A stretch of DNA of 48,124 nucleotides from the NCBI GenBank assembly GCA_036003365.1, contig DASYSL010000154.1:1-48124 (forward strand), written 5' to 3'. Below the pieces are notes generated by a model that saw nothing but the letters and a program-made list of their open reading frames with translations, was not told the origin of the DNA and made no database searches. The translations under genes were made by a program, and so were the position numbers. The DNA is from DASYSL01 sp036003365 (GTDB lineage: Bacteria; Eisenbacteria; RBG-16-71-46; DASYSL01). How positions within the stretch are numbered: the stretch's first letter is position 1; every line of letters begins with the position of its first letter. Shown here one piece after another: positions 15,854-24,202 of this stretch.

Positions 15854-17461
15854 TCAACGCCTCTCGAACAACACGAAGGGCTGATAGCCCGGTCGCTCCA
15901 TGAAACGCGGGTCGTGGGACAGCGAATCGGCGAGCGGGCGGTCGCGCTCGCCCGCGGGATCGCCGGCCGGCCACAACGCGATGAAGCGGTAGCGCGCCCG
16001 AAACGCCGGATCGCGGCTCAGCTCGTAGGTGCTCCACCAGCAACCGAAATCGTCGCGATTACAAAGCCGCGGATAGAGCTTGACCGTCGCGTAGACGGGA
16101 ACCCCGGGCGGGATGGCGCGCGCCGCGCGCGCGGTCCGGTCGGCGGGGGGCGCAGGAGACGTGAAGTAGGTCCGGGTCATGGCGAGAGACGGCAGCGTGC
16201 CCGCGAGCACGATCACGGCGAGGGCGCGTGCCGTGCAGATGCGAATGGTGGCGTCCGCACGCGCCGCGACCCGAAGCGCGAAGAACAACGTGCCGAGGGC
16301 CAGGAAGGTGGCCGGCAGATTGGCGTAGTGGCCGCCCTTCATGAATCCCAAGCGCGACATCAGGATCACGCCGAGTCCGGGCAACGCGGGCAGGCTCGCC
16401 CAGTCGCCGAACGGCGGCAGGTACAGATAGGGACGCAACAGATCCTTCAAGAACACAAGGTTCTCGTGCGACGCGAGCCAGCGGGCCACCTGGACCGGAT
16501 GCGTGAGCATGCCGACGAGCGCCGCCGACGCGGTCGGGCCCCATTGGCCGAACATCGAGACGAAGAAGCGCTTGGGATCGGTCCACATGCCGGGCGAGGA
16601 GAAGGCGGGGATCACGAGCGACAGCACGACGCCGAACCACGCGATGCCGAGGACCGCGATCGCTGCCGACGTCTTCCACCCGTGGCCGCGCATGAGCGCC
16701 CACACGCCGAGGAGCACGAGCGTCACGCCCACCTCTTCGCGCACGCCGAGGGCCGCGAGCGCGAAGATCGCAAACCAGCCCCAGCGCCGCCGCTCCATCG
16801 CCCACACCATGGCGAGCACGAGCACGGGGAGGAAGTTGGCGTCGAAGAAATCAGTAGGGCCCGTCCACATCAATCCGGTCATCGCCACGGTGGCGAGGCC
16901 GAAGAGCGCGGCCGCCACGCGGCCGGTGCGCGGCGCCAGAAGCGCGTACACCGGCACCGGCACGAGGGCGATGGCCAGCGCTTGTGCGGCGAGCAGCACC
17001 TGCGGGTCCGGCCACAGGGAATAGAGGGGCGCGAGCACCAGGAGGGTCGGCGAGAAGTGCACGGCGAAGTGGCTGCCCAGCGTCCCGTCCAGAGTCTCGT
17101 GCGTGTTGGCGAAGGGATGGCCGTGCAGCAGCGTCCAGAACGACTGCCCGTAGAGCGCCGACTGCGAATAGTCGCCGACCGCCTGGAGGCGCGCGTGGGC
17201 GACGATCACGGAGACGGCGGTGTACGCGATCGCGAACCCGAGCAACACGAGCGGCATGGCACCGCCGAGTGCGCGCTCGAGACGCTCATTGGAGGTACGG
17301 GGCGAAAGTGCCACCCCGAGCGCCAGCGCCGTCGCCACGACGATGATCAGCGTGTCAAAGGCGGTGGGTCGGCTACCCAGGAAGAAAGAAGGCGCGTAGG
17401 CCAGCGGGACCAGAAGCGCCCAGACGAGAAGCTCGCGGCGCGGAGATCCCGTCGTACTCAG
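15854..17461 (-). CDS. DUF2079-type polytopic membrane protein
   Basis: A protein of about 535 residues with a dozen or so hydrophobic segments and the DUF2079 family look: an early 'DYSQSALYGQSFW', then 'NTHETLDGTLGSHFAVHFSPTLLVLAPLYSLWPDP' (in parts) and 'VREEVGVTLVLLG'. The family resembles GT-C membrane glycosyltransferases. No ATG, GTG or TTG lies upstream of the first membrane segment in the open region after the neighbour's stop. The proposed start is CTG at 17461, which overlaps the TGA of the aminotransferase gene as CTGA. The frame continues further upstream inside that gene but there it reads as the out-of-frame shadow. Translation is probably coupled to the aminotransferase. Confidence 0.75.
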   Translation of the reverse strand: MSTTGSPRRELLVWALLVPLAYAPSFFLGSRPTAFDTLIIVVATALALGVALSPRTSNERLERALGGAMPLVLLGFAIAYTAVSVIVAHARLQAVGDYSQSALYGQSFWTLLHGHPFANTHETLDGTLGSHFAVHFSPTLLVLAPLYSLWPDPQVLLAAQALAIALVPVPVYALLAPRTGRVAAALFGLATVAMTGLMWTGPTDFFDANFLPVLVLAMVWAMERRRWGWFAIFALAALGVREEVGVTLVLLGVWALMRGHGWKTSAAIAVLGIAWFGVVLSLVIPAFSSPGMWTDPKRFFVSMFGQWGPTASAALVGMLTHPVQVARWLASHENLVFLKDLLRPYLYLPPFGDWASLPALPGLGVILMSRLGFMKGGHYANLPATFLALGTLFFALRVAARADATIRICTARALAVIVLAGTLPSLAMTRTYFTSPAPPADRTARAARAIPPGVPVYATVKLYPRLCNRDDFGCWWSTYELSRDPAFRARYRFIALWPAGDPAGERDRPLADSLSHDPRFMERPGYQPFVLFERR

Positions 17462-18651
17462 ACCAGGCTCTCCGCCCGAACTCCGGCCTTGGCCATGCGG
17501 TCGCAGGCTTCGCGCAGGCGATCCTCTTCCTCGCACAGGGCCACGCGCACGTAGCCCTCGCCCGAGGGACCGAACCCGATGCCCGGCGCCACCACCACGC
17601 CGGTCTTGGCCAGGAGATCGGTGGTGAACGAGATCGAGTCCTTGGCATCGGGCGGGATCGGCAGCCACACGTACATGCCGCCCTTCGGCGGCTCGATGCG
17701 ATAGCCGAGGTGCGACACGCCTTCGAGGAAGACATCGCGGCGGCGACGATAGAGCGCCGCCATGTCCTGCGTGTAGGTCATGGGGCCGTCGAGCGCGGCG
17801 ATCGCCGCCTTCTGCACCGCCATGAAGATGGAGAAGTCCATGTTCGACTTGATGCGCGCCAGGTTGGCGATCAGGTCCTTGTTGCCGGCGCAGAAGCCGA
17901 TGCGCCATCCCTGCATGGAGAACGTCTTCGAGAACGAGTGGAACTCGATCACGTTCTTCTTGTCACGATCGAACTCGAGCAGCGAGTGCGCGCGGTAGGA
18001 GGGATCGAGGCTCAGGTCGCAATACGCGATGTCCGACACGGCCACGAGCTCGTGGCGCCGCGCGAAGGCGACGATCTCCTCGTACAGCGCCGGCGTCTCG
18101 GTGCCGCCGGTCGGATTGTGCGGATAGTTCACGGTGAGGAACTTCGCCGCCTCGGCCGCCGCGTCGGGGATCTCGGAGAGCACGGGATGGAAGCGGTGGT
18201 CGGGCGTGAGCGGCACGTCGATCAGCTTGGCCTGGCACAGCGCCACCGCGCCCAGGTACGCCGGGTAGCACGGCGTGGTGAGCAGCACCGAGTCGCCCGG
18301 GTCGAGATGGGCGAGGAAGAGCTTGACGATGCCTTCCTTCGAGCCGATGAGCGGCAGCACTTCGGTCTTGGGATCCACGGTCACGCCGAAGCGGCGCTCG
18401 TACCAGTGCGCGATCGCGTCGCGCAGCTCGGGCATGCCCCCGAACGCGGGGTAGCGATGATACTGATGCACGGGGTCGTCGAGCGCGTCCTTGAGCGCCT
18501 GGACCACGTGCGGTGCCGGACGGCGGTCCGGATTGCCCACTCCCAGATCGATGACGTCCACGCCCCGGGCGCGCGCGCGGTCACGCTCCATGAAGACCTG
18601 CGCGAGGATGTACGGACCCAGATTTTGCAGGCGCTGGGAGGGCTTGAGCAT
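17458..18651 (-). CDS. Class I/II PLP aminotransferase, LL-diaminopimelate aminotransferase-like
   Basis: A 397-residue fold-type I aminotransferase. The PLP lysine is K242 in 'HSFSKTFSMQGWRIGF'; N179 (in NYPHNPTGG), D207 and Y210 complete the cofactor site, and R250 is the phosphate ligand region. The start 'LGPYILAQVFMERDRARARGVDVIDLGVGNPD' (in pieces) and the short length match the DapL/AlaT-like group, so a role in lysine/peptidoglycan diaminopimelate synthesis or alanine transamination is possible. AAGGAG five bases before ATG 18651 is a strong ribosome binding site. The DUF2079 gene overlaps its stop. The pair is divergent from the DUF3108 gene. Confidence 0.88.
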   Translation of the reverse strand: MLKPSQRLQNLGPYILAQVFMERDRARARGVDVIDLGVGNPDRRPAPHVVQALKDALDDPVHQYHRYPAFGGMPELRDAIAHWYERRFGVTVDPKTEVLPLIGSKEGIVKLFLAHLDPGDSVLLTTPCYPAYLGAVALCQAKLIDVPLTPDHRFHPVLSEIPDAAAEAAKFLTVNYPHNPTGGTETPALYEEIVAFARRHELVAVSDIAYCDLSLDPSYRAHSLLEFDRDKKNVIEFHSFSKTFSMQGWRIGFCAGNKDLIANLARIKSNMDFSIFMAVQKAAIAALDGPMTYTQDMAALYRRRRDVFLEGVSHLGYRIEPPKGGMYVWLPIPPDAKDSISFTTDLLAKTGVVVAPGIGFGPSGEGYVRVALCEEEDRLREACDRMAKAGVRAESLV

Positions 18652-18781
18652 GCGGGCTCCTTGCGGTGTATAAAGGTCGTGCGCGATGGCCGCCGAAGGT
18701 CGGCGCGCCGCCGTTATTTTAAGGGGATGTGAAGCCGCCGACCAGAGGCTCTCGGAAGGCGATCCCCGGCCGCTTCAGGAG
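18652..18781. promoter_or_regulatory. Divergent promoter region, aminotransferase / DUF3108 gene
   Basis: AT-rich patches here fit promoters in both directions. TTATAC read leftward (about 18672-18667) lies close to the aminotransferase start. TATTTT at 18715-18720 reads rightward. Neither has a clear -35. Confidence 0.3.
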
Positions 18782-19678
18782 ATGCGATTGAAAGCACCGC
18801 GACCCCACGCCGTTGGATTCGTGCTCGCTCTCGCCCTGGGAGTGGCCGCCGCCTGCGCCGACCTGGCCGCCTTCGCGGGCTCGGACGACCAGGCTCTCGG
18901 CTTGCCCCAGGGCGTCCGGGCGCTCGGCCCGCCGGATTCGATCGCGGCGCGCGGGCTGCGCGGACGCGGCCAGCCCTTCGGCCCGGGCGAGCGCTGCCGC
19001 TTCACGGTCGAGTACGGCCCGGTGAAGGCGGGCACGGCCACGCTCGAGGTCCTGCCCATGGTGCAGCGCGGCGAGCACACCTGCTATCACCTCGCCTCCA
19101 CGGCGCAGTCGGCGCCCTTCTTCGATTCGATCTACCGCGTGCGCGACCGCATCGACACCATGGTCGACGCCCAGCGCTTCGTCACCTACCAGTATCAGAA
19201 GGTGCAGAACGAAGGCGGGTACCACGCCGAGCAAAAGGCGGCGTACGACCCCGAGCACGGGCGCGTGCGCTACGCCGACGGCACCACGATGACCACGCCG
19301 CTCCATGCGCTCGACGTGCTGAGCGCCTTCTACCGCGCGCGCATCGAGAAGCTCACGCCCGGGCTCTCCATCTACATTCCTCATCATTCGGACCGCAAGT
19401 CGTTCTATCTCGAGGTGCACGTGGTGCGTCGAGAGAAGGTCGAGGTGCCCGCGGGCTCCTTCAACTGCGTCGTGGTCGAGCCTCTGGTGCGCGACGCCGG
19501 TCCGTTCAAGAACAAGGGCGGCCTCACCGTGTGGCTCACCGATGATGCGCGCCATCTCCCGGTGCTCATGAAGAGCAGGGTGCCGGTGGGCTCGGTCGAT
19601 GCCGTGCTGCAGTCCTACACGCCCGGCGGCATCCCGCCGACGGGCGGAGCACAAGCCAGCTCCAGCGCCGGTCTCTAA
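18782..19678 (+). CDS. Exported DUF3108 protein
   Basis: About 298 residues with an N-terminal signal peptide ('AVGFVLALALGVAAACADLAAFA'-type, cleaved near 30-40) and a DUF3108 beta-rich domain: 'CRFTVEYGPVKAGTATLEV', 'YHLASTAQSAPFFDSIYRVRDRIDTMVD' and 'VPAGSFNCVVVEP' (in pieces). The family is periplasmic, of unknown function, and structurally reminiscent of lipoprotein carriers. The AGGAG at 18777-18781 touches ATG 18782 directly. TTG 18788, six bases further, has ideal spacing and may be the true start; both give the same mature protein. The gene ends 28 bases before the next one. Confidence 0.8.
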   Translation: MRLKAPRPHAVGFVLALALGVAAACADLAAFAGSDDQALGLPQGVRALGPPDSIAARGLRGRGQPFGPGERCRFTVEYGPVKAGTATLEVLPMVQRGEHTCYHLASTAQSAPFFDSIYRVRDRIDTMVDAQRFVTYQYQKVQNEGGYHAEQKAAYDPEHGRVRYADGTTMTTPLHALDVLSAFYRARIEKLTPGLSIYIPHHSDRKSFYLEVHVVRREKVEVPAGSFNCVVVEPLVRDAGPFKNKGGLTVWLTDDARHLPVLMKSRVPVGSVDAVLQSYTPGGIPPTGGAQASSSAGL

Positions 19679-19706
19679 CGTCGTTCTTTCAGCGGAAGGT
19701 TCCGCA

Positions 19707-20681
19707 ATGGGCCGCTATCCCGAAGCCGATCTCTCCAAGCTCCGCCTGATCTCGGTGCGCGACCGCCCCACCAAGGTTTCGGTCGACGATTTCGCGCGCC
19801 CGTCGGCGGACGGCCGCGAGGCCGAAGCGCTGCTCGCGCGCATGCCGCGCCAGCTCGGCGCCGAGAAGCTGCGCGAGACCGTGGCCGCGATCGTCCAGGC
19901 GCGCGTCTCCGGGCGGCCAGTCGTGGTTCTGGCCGGCGCGCACGTCGTCAAAGTAGGCGTGTCGCCCTATCTCGTGGCCTGGATGGAGCGCGGCATCGTC
20001 ACGCACCTGGCGCTGCACGGCGCGGGCGCCATCCACGACGTGGAGATCGCGCTCTTTGGCGGCACGTCGGAAGACGTGGAGGAGCATCTTCAACAGGGCA
20101 CCTTCGGTCTGGTGCGCGAGACCGGCGAGTTTTTCTTTGCCGCCGCCGCCGAGGCGCGCGAGCGGCGCGAGGGCCTGGGCGAAGCGCTGGGACGAAAGCT
20201 CGAGGAAGCGCGCGCTCCGCATGCCGACGTGAGCCTCCTGGCCGCGGCCTGGCGCGCCAAGATTCCCGCCACCGTGCACGTCGCGCTCGGCACCGACACC
20301 GTGCACGCTTTGCCGATGGCGGACGGGGCCGCGGCGGGGGAGACGACGCTGCGCGACTTCCGCATCCTCGCCCATACGCTGGGCGAGGCGCGCGGCGCGA
20401 CCGTGCTCAACCTCGGCTCGGCCGTGGTGCTGCCCGAGGTCTTCCTCAAGGCGCTCACGGCGGCGGTCAACCTGGGCGCCTCGCTCGAGGGGCTCACCAC
20501 CGTGAGCCTCGACCAGATCCGCCACTACCGCCCGCGGGTCAATGTGCTCGAGCGGCCCACCCGCGCCCCCGGCGCCCGGGGCCTCGAGCTGGTCGGCCAG
20601 CATGAAATCGTTCTCCCTCTCCTGGGCGAGGCGGTGCTCGCGGCGTGGTCCCGGATCGGTACGCCGATTGCTAACTTGTGA
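19707..20681 (+). CDS. Deoxyhypusine-synthase-like conserved protein
   Basis: A 324-residue soluble protein. It has a Rossmann-like core: 'GRPVVVLAGAHVVKVGVSPYLVAWMERGIVTHLALHGAGAIHDVEIALFGGTSEDVEEHL' (in pieces). That pattern, including a glycine-rich 'HGAGAIHD' block, recalls the deoxyhypusine synthase superfamily found scattered in bacteria, where true eIF5A modification is not expected. The catalytic lysine region of real deoxyhypusine synthase cannot be identified with confidence. GGAAGG at 19694-19699 fits ATG 19707. The gene may be co-transcribed with the DUF3108 gene. The assignment is by remembered motif only. Confidence 0.55.
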   Translation: MGRYPEADLSKLRLISVRDRPTKVSVDDFARPSADGREAEALLARMPRQLGAEKLRETVAAIVQARVSGRPVVVLAGAHVVKVGVSPYLVAWMERGIVTHLALHGAGAIHDVEIALFGGTSEDVEEHLQQGTFGLVRETGEFFFAAAAEARERREGLGEALGRKLEEARAPHADVSLLAAAWRAKIPATVHVALGTDTVHALPMADGAAAGETTLRDFRILAHTLGEARGATVLNLGSAVVLPEVFLKALTAAVNLGASLEGLTTVSLDQIRHYRPRVNVLERPTRAPGARGLELVGQHEIVLPLLGEAVLAAWSRIGTPIANL

Positions 20682-21046
20682 ATTCGGGAAATCCACTCGG
20701 AGCGGGCCAACTTCCCGTCCGCGAGGCGGTTGACAGGTTGCGAACCCACCGCCTAGCATTGAAGCGCTGGGTGTATGTACCCAGCCGTACTGAAGGACGG
20801 AGGTAGCTCGGGCGCATCTTGCTAATGCCTCGATCCAACGAGCCTGCACCCGCTCCGCGGATCACGATTCAAATCGCACGCGGAAAACCGAGGCCGCACC
20901 GCGTGTTTCGTTTGCGCCAGAGCTCCGTAGGAGTGGACCCCCCCGGGTTTCCGCTGCCTGACGCGGCAGTGGCTCGGGGTTTCGCATAGGCAGCATCGCG
21001 CCGATCTGCGGCGCTGGTGCGCTGTGCGCCGTCCGGAGGTCGTTGC
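20682..21046 (+). promoter_or_regulatory. Consensus promoter and long structured leader ahead of the polysaccharide operon
   Basis: TTGACA (20730-20735), an 18-base spacer and TAGCAT (20754-20759) form the best sigma70-type promoter in the window. The transcript would then have about 280 bases before the Wza-type start. Hairpins are dense: GCTGGGT/ACCCAGC (about 20766-20784), CCGT/ACGG, CTCG/CGAG, CCGCG...CGAT/ATCG...CGCGG (around 20855-20883) and CTGCC/GGCAG (around 20954-20969). No c-di-GMP (GEMM) core was found. A 54-codon frame at 20825-20989 has poor codon composition and is not called. Confidence 0.6.
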
Positions 21047-21871
21047 ATGTTGCCTTTGCTTTCCGGCTGGGTGATTTCGCGGCGGATTGGGGCAGTTTCG
21101 CTCCTTCTCGCGCTCGCCGCGGCCTCTCCCGCCCTGGCCGCGAACACCAAGCCCCCTGCGGGCCCGACCATCCCCGACTCGGCGTTCACCCGTCCCACGG
21201 CCGCGGATTCCGTTTCTTATTTCGTGGAGCCCTATCCCTACCGAATCGCGCCCGGGGATCAGCTGTTCATCGACTACGGCGTTTTCCTCGAAGGCCATGA
21301 GATCACGGCCACCGTCCTGGTGCGTCCCGACGGCATGATGAACTTGCCGTACGTAGGCGAGGTGCGCGCCAGCGGGCAGTCGACCGTGGAGATGGACTCG
21401 ACCCTGGCGCGGCTCTACTCGAGGATCTACGTCAACGCGCGCATCACGACGTCGTTGAGCCAGATCGCCGGCAACCTCGTCTACGTGATGGGCGAGGTGC
21501 AGCGCCCGGGCAGCTACCCGATGCAGCCCAACACGAGCATTCTGGGCGCGGTGGCGCAGGCCGGCGGCTTCACCAAGGACGCCGCCTCGGGCGACATCCT
21601 GGTGGTGCGCCGCGCCGGTCCTTCGACGGTGGGCGTGAAACGGGTCAACCTGAAGCACTTCCTGCAGCACCGCCGTGGCAACCCGGACATCGTTCTCCGG
21701 CGCTCCGACATCGTGTACGTCAATCGCACGGCGATCGCCGACATCAATCTGTTCGTCGAGCAGATGGTGCGGCCGATCCTGAGCATCGGCGACGCGTACG
21801 CCAAAGCCTGGACCATCGTGAACATCGACCGCGTCTTCCCCGAACAGACCCAATCGAGCTTGAAGCCATGA
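21047..21871 (+). CDS. Wza/GumB-type polysaccharide export protein
   Basis: A 274-residue exported protein with a signal peptide ending near 'AAASPALAANTK'; no lipobox cysteine is apparent. The poly-saccharide export domain covers about residues 60-140 ('YRIAPGDQLFIDYGVFLEGHEITATVLVRPDG', 'LPYVGEVRASG'), and a SLBB-type domain follows ('VYVMGEVQRPGSYPMQPNTSILGAVAQAGGF'). These proteins form the outer-membrane channel for exopolysaccharide or capsule. GGAGG at 21034-21038 fits ATG 21047. The stop overlaps the wzz-like gene as ATGA, so the two are co-translated. Confidence 0.93.
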   Translation: MLPLLSGWVISRRIGAVSLLLALAAASPALAANTKPPAGPTIPDSAFTRPTAADSVSYFVEPYPYRIAPGDQLFIDYGVFLEGHEITATVLVRPDGMMNLPYVGEVRASGQSTVEMDSTLARLYSRIYVNARITTSLSQIAGNLVYVMGEVQRPGSYPMQPNTSILGAVAQAGGFTKDAASGDILVVRRAGPSTVGVKRVNLKHFLQHRRGNPDIVLRRSDIVYVNRTAIADINLFVEQMVRPILSIGDAYAKAWTIVNIDRVFPEQTQSSLKP

Positions 21872-23223
21872 ACGGAAAGCCGACCGAAGCCTCCGCCGGC
21901 CGCGGCACCAGCATCCGTGATTTCGTTGCCGTCATCTTCCGGCGCAAGTGGATCATCCTGTCCGTGTTCGCGATCACCGCGGCGGTCACCGCGGTCACCG
22001 TGCTCACCCGGCCGACGGTGTGGGAGTCGACGGGCAAGATCCTGGTCAAGCGCGGCGTCAAGGACAGCATCTACGGCAGCTATGTGCGCACCCTGTCGTG
22101 GGCCGAGGACCTCTCCTCCGAGGTCGAGACGGCGCGCAGCACGGTCGTGCTGCAGCGCGCGCAGGCGGATCTCGACCGCCAGCGCGCCCAGGATCACAAA
22201 CCGCGCATCGTGATCAATCCGGTGGCGGTCGAGGTGGCGGTGCAGGGCGAGTCGAACGTCATCGGCATCTCGTACCGCGATCTCAAGCCTCAAGTCTGCG
22301 TCGAGGTGGCGAACGCCGTCATGCAGGCCTACATGGGCTACCGCCACGACGTGTACACCACGCCCTATCCCGATCAGTTCTTCCAGGCGGAGAGCACGCG
22401 CACGCATGACGAGATGCTTTCCCTGCAGGAAGAGCGCCGCCTACTGCTCAACAAGGCCGGGCTCACGGACGGATCGATCGATCTCACCCAAATGCTCACG
22501 GTGCGCAGCTCCGACCGGCTGGTGGCCGACGACCTGACGCGCGAGGAAGCCCAGCTGCGCGCCGAATACGAGCAGTGGAAGCGGATCGAGGCGCACCCCG
22601 ATGCCGAAGTTCCCAGCAGCTCGGGCGGCGAGAGTGTGATCCAGGACGTCAAGCGCGAGCTGATCATCGCCCAGCTCCGCTACACCGAGGTGGCCAAGGT
22701 CTATCAGCCCGACGTGCCGCAGGTGCAGGCGGCCAAGGCCAAGATCGACGAACTGCAAAAAATGCTGAATGACGAAGTGAAGAGCCGCGTGCTGGCGGCG
22801 CAGATGGCGTGGCGGGCCAAGCAGGCGCAGCTGGCGGCGGCCGAGGGGCGCCTGGGCGCTTCGTCGTCCCGAGTGGCCGCCTTCCCCGACGCCGACGCGC
22901 GACTGCAGGAGCTCGATCGCCGCATCGCGACGCTCAAGGACTCGTACCACGACCTCGTCAAAGCGGCGCAGGAAGCACGCGTGAACACCTCGACGGAGCC
23001 GTCGTGGACGGTGCTCCTGCTCTCGCCGGCGGGCGCTCCTTATCCCAAGAACACCAAGGACTACGTGCGCGTCGCGCTGGCGCCGGTCTTCAGCTTGATC
23101 GTCGGCCTGGGCCTCGCGTTCTTCGTCGACAGCATGGACTCGAGCGTGAAAACGCCGCGCGAGGCCGAGACGGTGCTCGACTTGCCGGTCCTGGCCACGC
23201 TACGCGAGCAGCGGAAGCGTTGA
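21868..23223 (+). CDS. Wzz/GumC-type chain-length determinant protein
   Basis: A 451-residue inner-membrane protein with the Wzz architecture: a membrane segment at about 28-48, a long periplasmic region rich in coiled coil (about 170-370, 'EERRLLLNKAGL', 'AKAKIDELQKMLNDEVKSRVL'), and a second membrane segment near 405-425 followed by a short cytoplasmic tail. It would set polymer length and pair with the outer-membrane channel and the CpsD-like gene next door. No kinase domain is fused. The start overlaps the Wza-type gene's stop. Confidence 0.93.
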   Translation: MNGKPTEASAGRGTSIRDFVAVIFRRKWIILSVFAITAAVTAVTVLTRPTVWESTGKILVKRGVKDSIYGSYVRTLSWAEDLSSEVETARSTVVLQRAQADLDRQRAQDHKPRIVINPVAVEVAVQGESNVIGISYRDLKPQVCVEVANAVMQAYMGYRHDVYTTPYPDQFFQAESTRTHDEMLSLQEERRLLLNKAGLTDGSIDLTQMLTVRSSDRLVADDLTREEAQLRAEYEQWKRIEAHPDAEVPSSSGGESVIQDVKRELIIAQLRYTEVAKVYQPDVPQVQAAKAKIDELQKMLNDEVKSRVLAAQMAWRAKQAQLAAAEGRLGASSSRVAAFPDADARLQELDRRIATLKDSYHDLVKAAQEARVNTSTEPSWTVLLLSPAGAPYPKNTKDYVRVALAPVFSLIVGLGLAFFVDSMDSSVKTPREAETVLDLPVLATLREQRKR

Positions 23224-23269
23224 ACTCCATCCTTGAGATTGCACCCGTGACCCTGCATCGGAGCCACGC

Positions 23270-24112
23270 ATGAGCCGGATCCTGGATGCCCTGCGCAAAG
23301 GCGACACCGACCCGCGGTCGCCCGCCGCGCGCGCGACGGAATCCCCCCGCGACGCCTATCCGCACGACGAGCCGCACGCGGCGCACGCTTCGCACGCCGC
23401 GCAGGCCCTTCCTGCCGAGACGTCCTTCGACGCCGCGCGTTCCGAGGAGCCGGCGTGGATGGGCGAGCCCTTGCCGGGATTGCCCGAGGACTTCCGCCGC
23501 GAGCTGGCCGGGCTCGGGCTCACGGTCGATGCCGCGCTCGCCGGACGCAAACCGCGCGTGATCCTGGTCACCGGCTCGGTCGAAGGCGAAGGCGTGACCA
23601 CGGTGGCTTCGTGCTTCGCGCGCGTGCTGGCGCAGGACCCGTCCAAGCGCGTGCTGCTCGTGGACGGCAACGCCCGGCGCCCCGGCGTGGGCCTCTTCTT
23701 CGGGCTCGCGCCCGTGCCTGGCCTGGCGCAGGCGCTGGCCGGCGGTGCGCGTCCCGAGGATTCGCTGCGCGCCGTCGAGCGCGACAACCTGCACGTGCTC
23801 GCCACTCTCCCCGAGGAGATGGCGGGCGCGCATCTGTTTCCTCAACCGCTGGTGCGGGCACTCCTGAGCCGCCTGGCGGCGCCGTACGACTACGTGATCC
23901 TCGATGCGCCGCCCGTGCTCGAGGCTCCCGAGACCGTGGTGCTCGGCGGCGTGGTGGACACGTCGCTGCTCGTGGTCCGGGCCTCCAGCACCAAGGGCGG
24001 CGTGGTACAGCGCGCCGTCGACACGCTCGCCAAGGCCGGCGTCCCCGTGCTCGGCGTGGTCCTGAATCGCCGCCGCTTCGACATTCCGGAGAAGATCTAC
24101 CGGCGCATCTAG
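23270..24112 (+). CDS. CpsD/CapB-like ATPase partner of Wzz, with degenerate Walker A
   Basis: A 280-residue cytoplasmic protein of the bacterial tyrosine kinase/MinD superfamily. Residues 1-90 form a disordered Ala/His/Pro-rich stretch. The P-loop region reads 'LVTGSVEGEGVTTVA', where the invariant Lys of GEGK-T-T is Val109; the Walker A' motif is 'RVLLVDGNARRP' with D132, and the Walker B is 'YDYVILDAPPV' with D212. The C-terminus has one Tyr near the end and no Tyr cluster. It may therefore bind nucleotide poorly or act as a scaffold for the Wzz-type protein. Its place 46 bases after the wzz-like gene supports the polysaccharide role. Confidence 0.85.
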   Translation: MSRILDALRKGDTDPRSPAARATESPRDAYPHDEPHAAHASHAAQALPAETSFDAARSEEPAWMGEPLPGLPEDFRRELAGLGLTVDAALAGRKPRVILVTGSVEGEGVTTVASCFARVLAQDPSKRVLLVDGNARRPGVGLFFGLAPVPGLAQALAGGARPEDSLRAVERDNLHVLATLPEEMAGAHLFPQPLVRALLSRLAAPYDYVILDAPPVLEAPETVVLGGVVDTSLLVVRASSTKGGVVQRAVDTLAKAGVPVLGVVLNRRRFDIPEKIYRRI

Positions 24113-24202
24113 CACCCAGAGGACGCGCCGGGGTGAGGGAAGCAACGACACACCGGAAGGACCGTTCGTGACCCTGCGGAAGCCCCCGACTCAGGCCGTG
24201 GC

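Noticed and set aside
20825..20989. A 54-codon frame in the leader of the Wza-type gene
   Set aside because: Third-position GC is clearly lower than in real genes of the window, no good ribosome binding site is near, and the region is explained as structured leader.
20760..21046. c-di-GMP (GEMM) riboswitch ahead of the polysaccharide operon
   Set aside because: The conserved receptor core of the GEMM class could not be found in the hairpins.
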